Source of the DNA: Rhodospirillales bacterium
GTDB taxonomy: Bacteria > Pseudomonadota > Alphaproteobacteria > Rhodospirillales > Casp-alpha2
Direction of reading: 5' to 3'
NCBI GenBank assembly: GCA_016187325.1
Contig: JACPJY010000098.1
Span: forward strand, 1 to 8,855
DNA length: 8,855 nt
The position numbers and the translations under genes were made by a program. The notes below the pieces were generated by a model. That model searched no databases. It worked only from the letters and a program-made list of their open reading frames with translations, and was not told where the DNA came from. The stretch's first letter is position 1. Every line of letters begins with the position of its first letter. Shown one piece after another: positions 1 to 7,700 of the stretch.

Positions 1-2382
1 GGCGTGCTGTTCATTTTTCACAATTACGGCGGCGACCTGCCGGAATACCGCCAGCTCGCCAATTACGAGCCGCCGGTGATGACCCGCGTATACGGCGGCG
101 ACGGGCGTCTGTTGGCCGAATACGCGGTCGAAAAGCGCGTATTCGTGCCGATCAAGGCGATGCCGCGGCGGGTGGTGGAAGTATTCCTGGCGGCCGAGGA
201 CAAGAACTTCTACACCCATCCGGGAGTCGATCTTCTGAGCGTCGTTCGCGCCGCGCTTACCAACGTCAAGAACCTGGGAAGCTCGAAGCGGCCCGTCGGT
301 GCCTCGACCATCACCCAGCAGATGGCCAAGAACTTCCTGCTCACCAACGAGATATCGTGGAAGCGCAAGATCCAGGAGGCGATCCTGGCGTTCCGCATCG
401 AGCGGGCGCTGAGCAAGGACCGCATCCTCGAGCTTTATATGAACGAGATCTATCTCGGCTTCGGCTCGTACGGCGTTGCGGCGGCGGCGCTGAACTACTT
501 CGACAAGTCCCTGAACGATCTAACCATCGGCGAGGCGGCGTTCCTGGCGGCACTTCCCAAGGCGCCCAACAATTACAACCCGATCACCAAGCCGCAAGCC
601 GCCAAATCACGCCGCGATTGGGTGATCGGACGGATGCTGGCCGAAGGCATCATTACCGCCGAACAAGCCGATCAGGCGCAACGGACGCCGCTGACGGTGC
701 GGCAGCGCTCGGCGACCGAGTACACGACTGCCGAATATTTCGCCGAAGAGGTGCGCCGCGAACTGGTCAAGCGCTATGGCGATGAAAACTTGTACAAGGG
801 CGGCCTATTGGTGCGGACGACCATCGTTCCGCATCTGCAGGCGATCGCCGACCGCGAGTTGCGTCGCGGGCTCGAGGCCTATGACCGGCGGCACGGATGG
901 CGAGGACCGATCGCGCGGCTGGCCGAAGGCGTCCGTGTCGACGTCGCCGCCGACTGGCAAAGCGAGCTTGCCAAGATCGCGCCACCGGCCGGCCTCGGAG
1001 CGCACAAGCTTGCCGTCGTTGTCGGCCTTGATGCGAACGGCGCCGTCGTCGGCCTCGGCGACGGGGCCAAGGGGCGTATCCCGTTCTCCCAGCTGCAATG
1101 GGCCCGGCGTCTGGAAGAAGGTCAGAAGCGTGGGCCGAAGGTGACCAAAGCCGCCGAAGTGCTCGCTTACGGCGACGTGATCGCGGTCGATCCGATCGAG
1201 GAGGGCGCTGAGGGGTACTCGGCGACCGAACGGACTTTCAGCCTGTATCAGATTCCGAACGTCGACGGCGCGCTGGTCGCCCTCGATCCGCATACCGGAC
1301 GGGTGCTGGCGATGAGCGGCGGCTATTCGTTCGAACGCAGCCAGTTCAACCGCGTCACCCAGGCCAACCGGCAACCGGGGTCGGCGTTCAAGCCGTTCGT
1401 GTACCTGGCGGCCATCGAAGGCGGTTATACGCCGTCGACGCTGATCCTCGATGCACCGTTCGTCATCGACCAGGGGCCGGGGTTGCCGAAATGGCGCCCC
1501 GCCAACTACACCAATAAATTCTACGGACCATCGACGATGCGACTCGGTCTCGAGAAATCGCGCAATCTGATGACCGTTCGGCTGGCGCAGACGGTCGGCA
1601 TGGAAAAGGTGGCGGCCGCGGCGGAGCGTTTCGGCGTCGTCGACAAGCTGCCGGAGGCGCTGTCGATGGCGCTCGGATCCAGCGAGACGACGCTGCTCAG
1701 GCTGACCACCGCCTACGCCATGCTGGTCAACGGCGGCAAGCAGATCACGCCGACCCTGATCGACCGCATCCAGGACCGCCACGGCGCCACCATCTTCCGC
1801 CACGACCGGCGCCCGTGTCCGAATTGTCGGGCGACGGCGTGGACCGACCAGCCGGTACCGCAGATTCCGGATACCCGCAAGGCGCTCACCGACCCAGGCA
1901 GCGCCTATCAGGTCGTGAACATGCTGCGCGGCGTCATCGAGCGGGGGACCGGCAAACGCATCCAGGCCGTCGGCAAGCCATTGGCCGGCAAGACTGGCAC
2001 CACCAACGACGAGAAGGACACTTGGTTTATCGGCTTCACGCCGGACCTCGCGGTCGGCGTGTTCATCGGCTTCGACGAGCCGAAGCCGCTCGGCCGGCAG
2101 GAAACCGGCTCGTCGGTATCGGCGCCGGTCTTCCGCGACTTCATGGTGGCGGCGCTCAAGGACAAGCCGGCGATCCCGTTCCGGATACCGCCGAATATCC
2201 GGCTGGTGCGCGTCAACGTCACCACCGGCGAGTTGGCCAGGCCCGGCGACTCCGACGTCATCCTCGAGGCGTTCAAGCCGGGCACCGTGCCCGCCGGGCG
2301 TTCGGAGGTCCTGGAGGGCCAGAGCTGGATCGCTGGCGGCGAGGGGCTGGCGCCGGCCACGGGGACCGGCGGCCTCTATTGA
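1..2382 (+). CDS. mrcA: Penicillin-binding protein 1A, bifunctional peptidoglycan glycosyltransferase/transpeptidase (5'-partial)
   Basis: Class A PBP that polymerises lipid II into glycan strands and cross-links the stem peptides on the periplasmic face of the inner membrane. Numbering residues from the GTG at base 4, an N-terminal GT51 domain carries EDKNFYTHPG (catalytic Glu65), GASTITQQMAKN (about 99-110) and the RKIQEAILAFRIE and ELYMNEIYLGFGSYG blocks. Residues about 300-400 are the OB-like insert typical of PBP1A. The transpeptidase domain has SAFK (nucleophile Ser460, Lys463), SRN (519-521) and KTGTTND (663-669). The frame is open to base 1, and the family's cytoplasmic tail and membrane anchor are missing, so the GTG is probably internal and the true start lies upstream. 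A CPNC pair sits at 605-608 in the transpeptidase domain. The tail after about residue 735 is Gly/Pro-rich and looks flexible. prfB follows 114 bases downstream on the same strand. Confidence 0.96.
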   Translation, partial: GVLFIFHNYGGDLPEYRQLANYEPPVMTRVYGGDGRLLAEYAVEKRVFVPIKAMPRRVVEVFLAAEDKNFYTHPGVDLLSVVRAALTNVKNLGSSKRPVGASTITQQMAKNFLLTNEISWKRKIQEAILAFRIERALSKDRILELYMNEIYLGFGSYGVAAAALNYFDKSLNDLTIGEAAFLAALPKAPNNYNPITKPQAAKSRRDWVIGRMLAEGIITAEQADQAQRTPLTVRQRSATEYTTAEYFAEEVRRELVKRYGDENLYKGGLLVRTTIVPHLQAIADRELRRGLEAYDRRHGWRGPIARLAEGVRVDVAADWQSELAKIAPPAGLGAHKLAVVVGLDANGAVVGLGDGAKGRIPFSQLQWARRLEEGQKRGPKVTKAAEVLAYGDVIAVDPIEEGAEGYSATERTFSLYQIPNVDGALVALDPHTGRVLAMSGGYSFERSQFNRVTQANRQPGSAFKPFVYLAAIEGGYTPSTLILDAPFVIDQGPGLPKWRPANYTNKFYGPSTMRLGLEKSRNLMTVRLAQTVGMEKVAAAAERFGVVDKLPEALSMALGSSETTLLRLTTAYAMLVNGGKQITPTLIDRIQDRHGATIFRHDRRPCPNCRATAWTDQPVPQIPDTRKALTDPGSAYQVVNMLRGVIERGTGKRIQAVGKPLAGKTGTTNDEKDTWFIGFTPDLAVGVFIGFDEPKPLGRQETGSSVSAPVFRDFMVAALKDKPAIPFRIPPNIRLVRVNVTTGELARPGDSDVILEAFKPGTVPAGRSEVLEGQSWIAGGEGLAPATGTGGLY

Positions 2383-2389
2383 TCGCGCC

Positions 2390-2420
2390 GGCGGTCGCGC
2401 CAGACCGCCGCGGCGGATTT
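2390..2420 (+). terminator. Possible weak hairpin after mrcA
   Basis: GGCGGT (2390-2395) can pair with ACCGCC (2404-2409) over an 8-base loop. A second self-complementary CCGCCGCGGCGG (2405-2416) overlaps it and is followed by only four T residues. GC-rich DNA gives such hairpins by chance and the T-run is poor, so mrcA could equally read through into prfB. Confidence 0.25.
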
Positions 2421-2433
2421 TCCGACCGATGCC

Positions 2434-2461
2434 TTGCCCCGCGGCGGGAACCCGGTTAAAA
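2434..2461 (+). promoter_or_regulatory. Candidate sigma-70 promoter for prfB
   Basis: TTGCCC (2434-2439, 4 of 6 to the -35 consensus) is separated by 16 bases from TTAAAA (2456-2461, 3 of 6 to the -10). This would place transcription start near 2468, upstream of the GGAG at 2480. The A/T-containing patch stands out in the GC-rich gap between mrcA and prfB. The match is weak and only suggestive. Confidence 0.25.
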
Positions 2462-2479
2462 CCCGGCGTCGTCGAGCGC

Positions 2480-2483
2480 GGAG
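2480..2483 (+). promoter_or_regulatory. Likely prfB ribosome binding site
   Basis: GGAG lies 13 bases before the ATG at 2497, a slightly long spacing. No better Shine-Dalgarno match lies closer. It supports the ATG whose product begins MRAE, as in many alphaproteobacterial RF2 proteins. Confidence 0.45.
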
Positions 2484-2496
2484 CAACGGCATCGCC

Positions 2497-3625
2497 ATGC
2501 GTGCGGAAGTCGAAAATCTGGTAACCGAAATAAAGCAGTCGCTGGACCTGCTGAGGAGGCATCTTTGACTTTGATGCCGCTCGTCGTCGTCTGGCCGAAT
2601 TGAACGCGAAAGCCGAAGACCCCAAATTCTGGAACAATTCCGGGGAAGCCCAGGCGGTTATGCGCGAACGCAACCGCCTGGAACAAAGGCTCGGCGATAT
2701 CGAGGGACTCGAGCGCAGGCTTTCCGACAACCTTGAGCTTCTGGAGCTGGCGGAAGCCGAAAGCGACGCCAGCGTGGCCGGCGAAGCCGAAGCGGCGCTC
2801 AAGGCGCTGCACGCAGAAGCCATCGCCGCCGAGAAAGAAACCCTGCTCTCGGGCGAGGCCGACGCCAACGATTGCTATCTCGAGGTGCATGCCGGCGCCG
2901 GCGGCACTGAAGCCCAGGATTGGGCGGAAATGCTGCTGCGCATGTACGCCCGTTGGGCCGAGGCGCACGGCTACAAGGCACAATGGCTGGAAGAAAGCGC
3001 CGGCGAGGAAGCCGGCACCAAGTCGGCGACGCTGAAGATCATCGGCCGCAATGCCTATGGATGGCTGAAGACGGAAAGCGGCGTCCACCGGCTGGTCCGG
3101 ATATCGCCGTATGATTCATCGTCCCGCCGGCACACCAGTTTCGCCTCGGTGTGGGTGTATCCGGTGATCGACGAGAAGATCGAAGTCGAGATCAACGACC
3201 GGGATTTGCGCGTCGATACCTACCGTGCTTCCGGCGCCGGCGGCCAGCACGTCAACAAGACCGACAGCGCGATCCGCATTACCCACCTGCCGTCGGGGAT
3301 CGTCGTGCAATGCCAGAGCGACCGCTCGCAGCACAAGAACCGCGCCACCGCCATGAACATGCTGAAGGCGCGCCTGTACGAACTGGAACTGCAGAAACGC
3401 GAGGCGGCGACCCAGGCCGAGCACGATGCGAAGACGGAAATCGGATGGGGGCACCAGATACGGTCCTACGTCCTACAGCCCTATCAGATGGTCAAGGACC
3501 TCAGGACAGACGTCCAGACCTCCAACACCCAGGCGGTGCTCGACGGCGATCTCGACGAATTCATGGCCGCGGCGCTCGCGGCGCGGGTCAAGGAGAGCTC
3601 GGGCGCCAAGCCGCAAAGCCATTAG
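2497..3625 (+). CDS. prfB: Peptide chain release factor 2, with +1 programmed frameshift
   Basis: RF2 recognises UGA and UAA in the ribosomal A site and triggers release of the finished peptide. The zero frame from ATG 2497 encodes 23 residues, MRAEVENLVTEIKQ to RRHL, and reaches TGA at 2566-2568. Slipping +1 on CTT (2563-2565) resumes at GAC 2567 and continues for 352 codons to TAG 3623-3625, for a protein of about 375 residues, close to the family norm. The GGQ peptidyl-hydrolysis motif is intact (SGAGGQHVNKTDSAIRITH, about bases 3229-3285). The anticodon-like tripeptide reads SPY (LVRISPYDSSSRRHTSF) where E. coli has SPF. The acidic helical N-terminal domain and the DRSQHKNR and IRSYVLQPYQMVKDLRT blocks are present. 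A TTG at 2600 opens a plain 341-residue frame but is internal to the conserved N-terminal helix and is not the start. The gene converges on the fliL-like gene with 27 bases between them. Confidence 0.96.
2554..2569 (+). promoter_or_regulatory. RF2 autoregulatory +1 frameshift element
   Basis: An internal Shine-Dalgarno AGGAGG (2554-2559) is followed, after CAT, by the slippery codon CTT (2563-2565) and then TGA C (2566-2569). Order and the 3-base spacing match the E. coli prfB site (AGGGGG, TAT, CTT, TGA C). When RF2 is scarce, slow decoding of the UGA lets the ribosome slip forward one base and make full-length RF2. When RF2 is plentiful, it terminates its own synthesis after 23 residues. 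Confidence 0.95.
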
Positions 3626-3627
3626 CG

Positions 3628-3642
3628 GCCCGGCACCCGGGC
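3628..3642. terminator. Possible hairpin between convergent prfB and fliL-like genes
   Basis: GCCCGG (3628-3633) and CCGGGC (3637-3642) form a six-pair all-GC stem with a 3-base loop, inside the 27-base gap between two convergent genes. That is where a bidirectional terminator would be expected. No T-run follows on either strand, so intrinsic termination is uncertain. Confidence 0.35.
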
Positions 3643-3652
3643 GCACCCGGAC

Positions 3653-4147
3653 CTATTGCAGGACGAACTCCTTGAACAGGATCGATTGGATGCGCGCCGG
3701 CATGATCACGTTGTTGATGATGTTGGTGAGATCGACCCGTAGCTTGTCCGTGCCCGCCTTGCCGACCATCTGCTCACGTTCCTGATCGCGCAGATGGGCC
3801 CTGATCGAATCGACGACCCTTAGTTCAGCCGTCTGCAGACGCGGCAAATCGGTGCTCGCCAGCTGGATGACGATGGTGGTGCGTATCAGGGGTGCGGAGC
3901 ATTTTCCGGTTTTCAGATCGGCCTTGATCTGCGGCAACTGATGGGTCACCGGCGTGCCGAGGTCGATGGTCGCGACCTTCGATCCGGCCTTCCTGCCGAG
4001 CAGGGGATCGAGCAGACCGGTGAAATACGCGGCCGCGCCGCCGCCCGCGATCACCATCACGGCGATGGCGATGACGGCGATCAATTTTCCCTTGCTGCCG
4101 CCCTTGCCGTCACCGGCGCCGTTGTCGTCGTCAGGCTGGTCGCTCAT
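3653..4147 (-). CDS. FliL-family flagellar basal body-associated protein (FliL-like)
   Basis: A 164-residue protein with the FliL layout. It has a short hydrophilic, Gly/Asp-rich cytoplasmic N-terminus (1-20), one membrane segment (about 22-44), then a periplasmic domain ending in a hydrophobic, Phe-rich C-terminus (SILFKEFVLQ). The C-terminal part, with RVVDSIRAHL, a Gly-x-x-Leu-Arg segment and NNVIMPARIQSILFKEF, resembles the conserved FliL end. FliL proteins surround stator units at the flagellar motor and affect torque and surface sensing. The start is well supported by GGGAGGA (complement of 4152-4158) just before the ATG. No other flagellar gene is in the window, so a true motor role is an inference, and a FliL paralogue with another job is possible. 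A lone Cys at residue 83 lies in the periplasmic part. It lies downstream of bcp on the same strand. Confidence 0.75.
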   Translation of the reverse strand: MSDQPDDDNGAGDGKGGSKGKLIAVIAIAVMVIAGGGAAAYFTGLLDPLLGRKAGSKVATIDLGTPVTHQLPQIKADLKTGKCSAPLIRTTIVIQLASTDLPRLQTAELRVVDSIRAHLRDQEREQMVGKAGTDKLRVDLTNIINNVIMPARIQSILFKEFVLQ

Positions 4148-4249
4148 TCGATCCTCCCACTCTAAGCGGCAGCGTTCCGCGGCCGTCGATAGCGACGTGA
4201 TCAGGTTACGCAGTTTTACGAGCTGCGGAAAGGCCGTCGGCCGGGCCGG
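4148..4249 (-). other. Gap between bcp and the fliL-like gene
   Basis: This 102-base gap has no coding potential I can support. It holds two small inverted repeats: CGCAG/CTGCG (4209-4213 with 4223-4227, 9-base loop) and CGTCG/CGACG (4184-4188 with 4193-4197, 4-base loop). Neither is followed by a T-run on the minus strand. It could carry a weak terminator for glnE-bcp or a promoter for the fliL-like gene, but I see no clear -35/-10 pair. Confidence 0.3.
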
Positions 4250-4714
4250 TCACAACGCCTTCGCCGCATCGAGCACGTCGTCGACGTGGCCTTTGACCTT
4301 GACCTTGCGCCAGGTCTTGCGGACCACGCCTTTCTCGTCGATCAGGAACGTCGCCCGGTCAATGCCCATGTATTCGCGTCCGTAGAGCTTTTTCTTGATC
4401 CATACGCCGTAGGCCCGGCAAAGCGTGCCGTCGGCGTCGGAAACCAGCGCGAACGGCAGCGCGTGCTTGGCCTTGAATCCGTCGTGCCGCTTGACGCTGT
4501 CCTTTGAAACGCCGACGACGACCGCGCCGGCCTTCTTGAAGTCCTTGATGCGGTCGCGAAAGGCCTGCGCCTCCATGGTGCAGCCCGGCGTGTCGTCCTT
4601 GGGGTAGAAGTAGAGGACCACCTTCTTGCCCTTGCAGTCCTTCAGCCTGAGCGTGCCGTCGCCGTCCGTCGGCAGGTCGAAATTCGGCGCCTTGTCCCCG
4701 GCTTCGATAGCCAT
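4250..4714 (-). CDS. bcp: Thioredoxin-dependent thiol peroxidase, Bcp/PrxQ-type peroxiredoxin
   Basis: A 154-residue cytosolic peroxiredoxin that reduces hydrogen peroxide and organic hydroperoxides with thiols, usually from thioredoxin. The active site YPKDDTPGCTMEA gives the peroxidatic Cys45 with its Pro38 and Thr42. The conserved arginine region, an RAYGVW block (100-105) and IDRATFLID are typical of the family, and full length matches E. coli Bcp. The resolving cysteine five residues after Cys45 in E. coli Bcp is Gln50 here. The remaining cysteines are Cys27 and Cys99, so catalysis may be one-cysteine or use another partner. The start is firm: AGGAGG (complement of 4720-4725) lies 5 bases before the ATG. 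The glnE stop is 12 bases upstream, and the Shine-Dalgarno directly abuts that region, so co-transcription with glnE is likely. Confidence 0.95.
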   Translation of the reverse strand: MAIEAGDKAPNFDLPTDGDGTLRLKDCKGKKVVLYFYPKDDTPGCTMEAQAFRDRIKDFKKAGAVVVGVSKDSVKRHDGFKAKHALPFALVSDADGTLCRAYGVWIKKKLYGREYMGIDRATFLIDEKGVVRKTWRKVKVKGHVDDVLDAAKAL

Positions 4715-4726
4715 CGGGGCCTCCTG

Positions 4727-7700
4727 TCAATTGGTCGGGGCGACCGGCGGCAACGCCGCCGCCGGTTCCTCGATCATGGTCCTGAAAACGCGGTAAACCT
4801 GATCCGCGGTATCGCGGATTTTTCTCTCGAGTGCGGCGAAATCGTCGGCGCCGCCGCAGCGCACCAGGTCCTGCTTCAACGCCCGCGAAATTTCGTCCTC
4901 GCGGTCGCGGGTGAGTTCGCCCTCGATGGTCAGCGCCAGCAAGCTCTGCAGTCCCAGCCAAAGGTCCCAGCCGACGGTCAGGCGCCGGCCGGTGTCGGCA
5001 TCCAGCAGCCTCGCCGCGACCAGGGCCGCGAGGGTGCCGCGGGTGTCATGGCCGAGGATTTCCGGATGGGCGGGGGCGTATCTGAGGGTCAGGTACTGAG
5101 CGAAGAACTCGACATCGACGATGCCGCCGCGCATATGCTTCAGCGCCCAGATGCAGTCCGCGGGCCGGTCGGCATCGAGGCGCGCGCGCATGTCAGCGAC
5201 GTCGCGGAGCAAAGAGTCCGGATTCCTGGGCGCCATCAGCGTGGCGCGGATGGCGGCGACGATCCGCTCGCACAGATCGGGCGGCCCGATCAGCGGCCTT
5301 GCCCGCGTCAATGCCATCCGTTCCCATGTCCACGCGGTGTCGGAATGATACTGCTTGAACGCATCGAGGGACGACGCGATCGGGCCCTTGGTGCCGGACG
5401 GGCGCAAACGCATGTCGACCTCATAGAGCTGACCCTCGGCGGTCGGCGCGGTGATGGCGTTGATCAGGCGTTGACTCAGGCGCGCGAAGTACTTCGGCGC
5501 GTCGAGCGGCCGCTTGCCGTCGGACGTCTTGGCGACGTCGCCGCCCGGCAGGTCATAGACGAAGATCAGGTCGAGATCGGACGACGCCGTCATCTCGCGG
5601 CTGCCCAGCTTGCCGAGGGCGACGACCGCCATGCGCGAGCCGGCGATGCGGCCGTGGCCGCGGGCGAAATCCTCCTCGACAATGGGATAGAGGCCGGCGA
5701 GCGCCGTTTCGGCGATGCGGCTGAACACCTTGCCGGCGTCGCCCGGCGCAATCAGGCCGCGCAGGCACTGCAGGCCGACCTGGAAGCGGCGGTCGTTGTT
5801 CCATCGCCGGCTGGCGTCGAGCGCCTGCTCGAAATGCTCGCTCAAGGCGACCACGCCCTTAAAATCCGCGAGCAGGGCGGCGGCGTCCGGAAGCGGGTCG
5901 AAAAAGTCCGCCGCCAGCACGCTGTCGAGAATCGCCGGCCGTCGGCTCAAATGGTGCGCGAGGCGCGGCGCCTTGCCCATGATCTCGGCGACCAGCCCGA
6001 GTAATTGCGGATTGGAGTGGAACATCGAGAACAACTGCACGCCGGCGGGCAGCCCGGCCAGGAACTCGTCGAACCGCATGAAGGCAATGTCGGGTGCCGG
6101 GGTTGCGCCGATCGCCTTCAACAGCGTCGGCATCAGTTCGGTCAAGATTTCCCGCGCCCGGGTGCTGCGGGTCGCCCGATAACGGCCGTGGTGCCAGGCG
6201 CGGACGGCCGCATGCACACGTTCGGGATTCTCGTAACCGAGGGCCTTGATGGTTGCCAGCGTTTCGGGGTCCGCTTCGACGCCGGTGAAGACCAGGCTGC
6301 CGGCGCCCTCCACGTCCTCGTCGGCGCCCAGCGGCGGCGCATGCTCGAACAGCTTTGCGTAATGACCCTGCACCCGGGTGAGATGCCCGATCAACTCGGC
6401 CGAGAACGCATTCGCGCCATCGTAGCCGAGGAATATCGCCAGCTTCTGAAGGCCAGCCGCGTCGGCGGGCAGTTTCTGAGTCTGTTCGTCGTTGATCATT
6501 TGCAGGCGGTGCTCGACCCGGCGCAGGAACTCGTAGGCGGCCATCAGCTCGCGCACCGCCTGTTCCGCTGAGTGGCTGTTCTCGGCCAATGCCGTCAGGG
6601 CCCGGCAGGTGCTGGTGGTCCTGAGGTTCGGCTGGCGGCCGCCCCAGATCAGTTGCTGGGTCTGGGCGAAGAACTCGATCTCGCGGATGCCGCCGCGGCC
6701 GATCTTGATGTTGTGTCCGGCGACGGCGATCTTGGCGCCGCCCTTGTGCACGTGGATCTGGCGCTTGATCGAGTGGATGTCCTGGATGGCCGCGAAATCC
6801 AGGTTCTTCCGCCAAACGTAGGGCGTCAACCGCTTCAAGTACGCGGCGCCGGCGTCCCGGTCGCCGGCGACGACGCGGGCCTTGATCATCGCCGCGCGCT
6901 CCCAATTCTGGCCGAGACTTTCGTAGTAAGTCTCCGCCGCCAGTACCGACAACGCTATCGGCGTCACGCCGGGATCGGGCCTGAGCCGGAGATCGGTGCG
7001 GAACACGTAACCGTCGACGGTGCGCTGCTCGAGGAGGCGCACCAGGTTTCGCGTCAGGCGGACGAATTGCGCTTGCAGGCCGTCCGGGTCGGCGGATTCG
7101 ACCCTGTCGGGATCGTAAAGGACGATCAGGTCGATATCGCTCGAATAATTGAGCTCGTCGCCGCCGAGCTTGCCCATGCCGATGATGATCAGACCGGAAT
7201 CGCGTTCCGGGTCGTCCGGCCATTTCAGCTTGAATGCGCCGCGCCCGGCCGCTTCGCGGAGCACGTGCCGGGCGGCGATCGACAGCGCCTGTTCGGCGAA
7301 TTCGGTGAGCGCGCCGGTGATTTCGGGCAGCGACCACGCATTGGCGATGTCGGCCAGCGCCACCGTCAATGCCACGCGTTTCCTGGCGACTCGCAGAAGG
7401 CGCGCCAGGCTTTCGTCGCTCATCGACTGTCGCCGCGCAATCCTCAAGTCGCCGATGATCCGATCAAAGGTGGCGCGAGGGCCGGCATTCAGCAATCCGC
7501 GGGTGAAATGAGGGTCCGTGACGATAACGGAGGTCAGGAAGGGACTGTTGCCGAAAATCGACTCCAGCACGCGACGCCCGAGGGGGTCGTCGGCGGCCTG
7601 TTCGGCGAATCGGAGGAGATCATTCGAGGCGTCAGTCGATCGAGCGGCTTCGCCGGCGGCCTCCAGCCACTGTTCGAGACCCCGCGCCGCCAACTCGGGC

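Noticed and set aside
805..2868. A 687-codon open frame on the minus strand, antisense to mrcA and the start of prfB
   Set aside because: It mirrors genes with clear catalytic motifs, spans the mrcA-prfB junction, and its product is low-complexity Arg/Ala/Gly-rich. This is expected from third-position GC bias in GC-rich DNA.
2600..3625. RF2 starting at TTG 2600 without frameshift
   Set aside because: Conserved RF2 N-terminal sequence continues upstream in the same frame to the slip site and then into the MRAE-starting leader, so a TTG start would remove conserved helix.
5859..7337. A 492-codon minus-strand frame within glnE in another register
   Set aside because: The product is almost entirely Arg/Pro/Gly/Ala, a typical frame-shifted shadow of a GC-rich gene.
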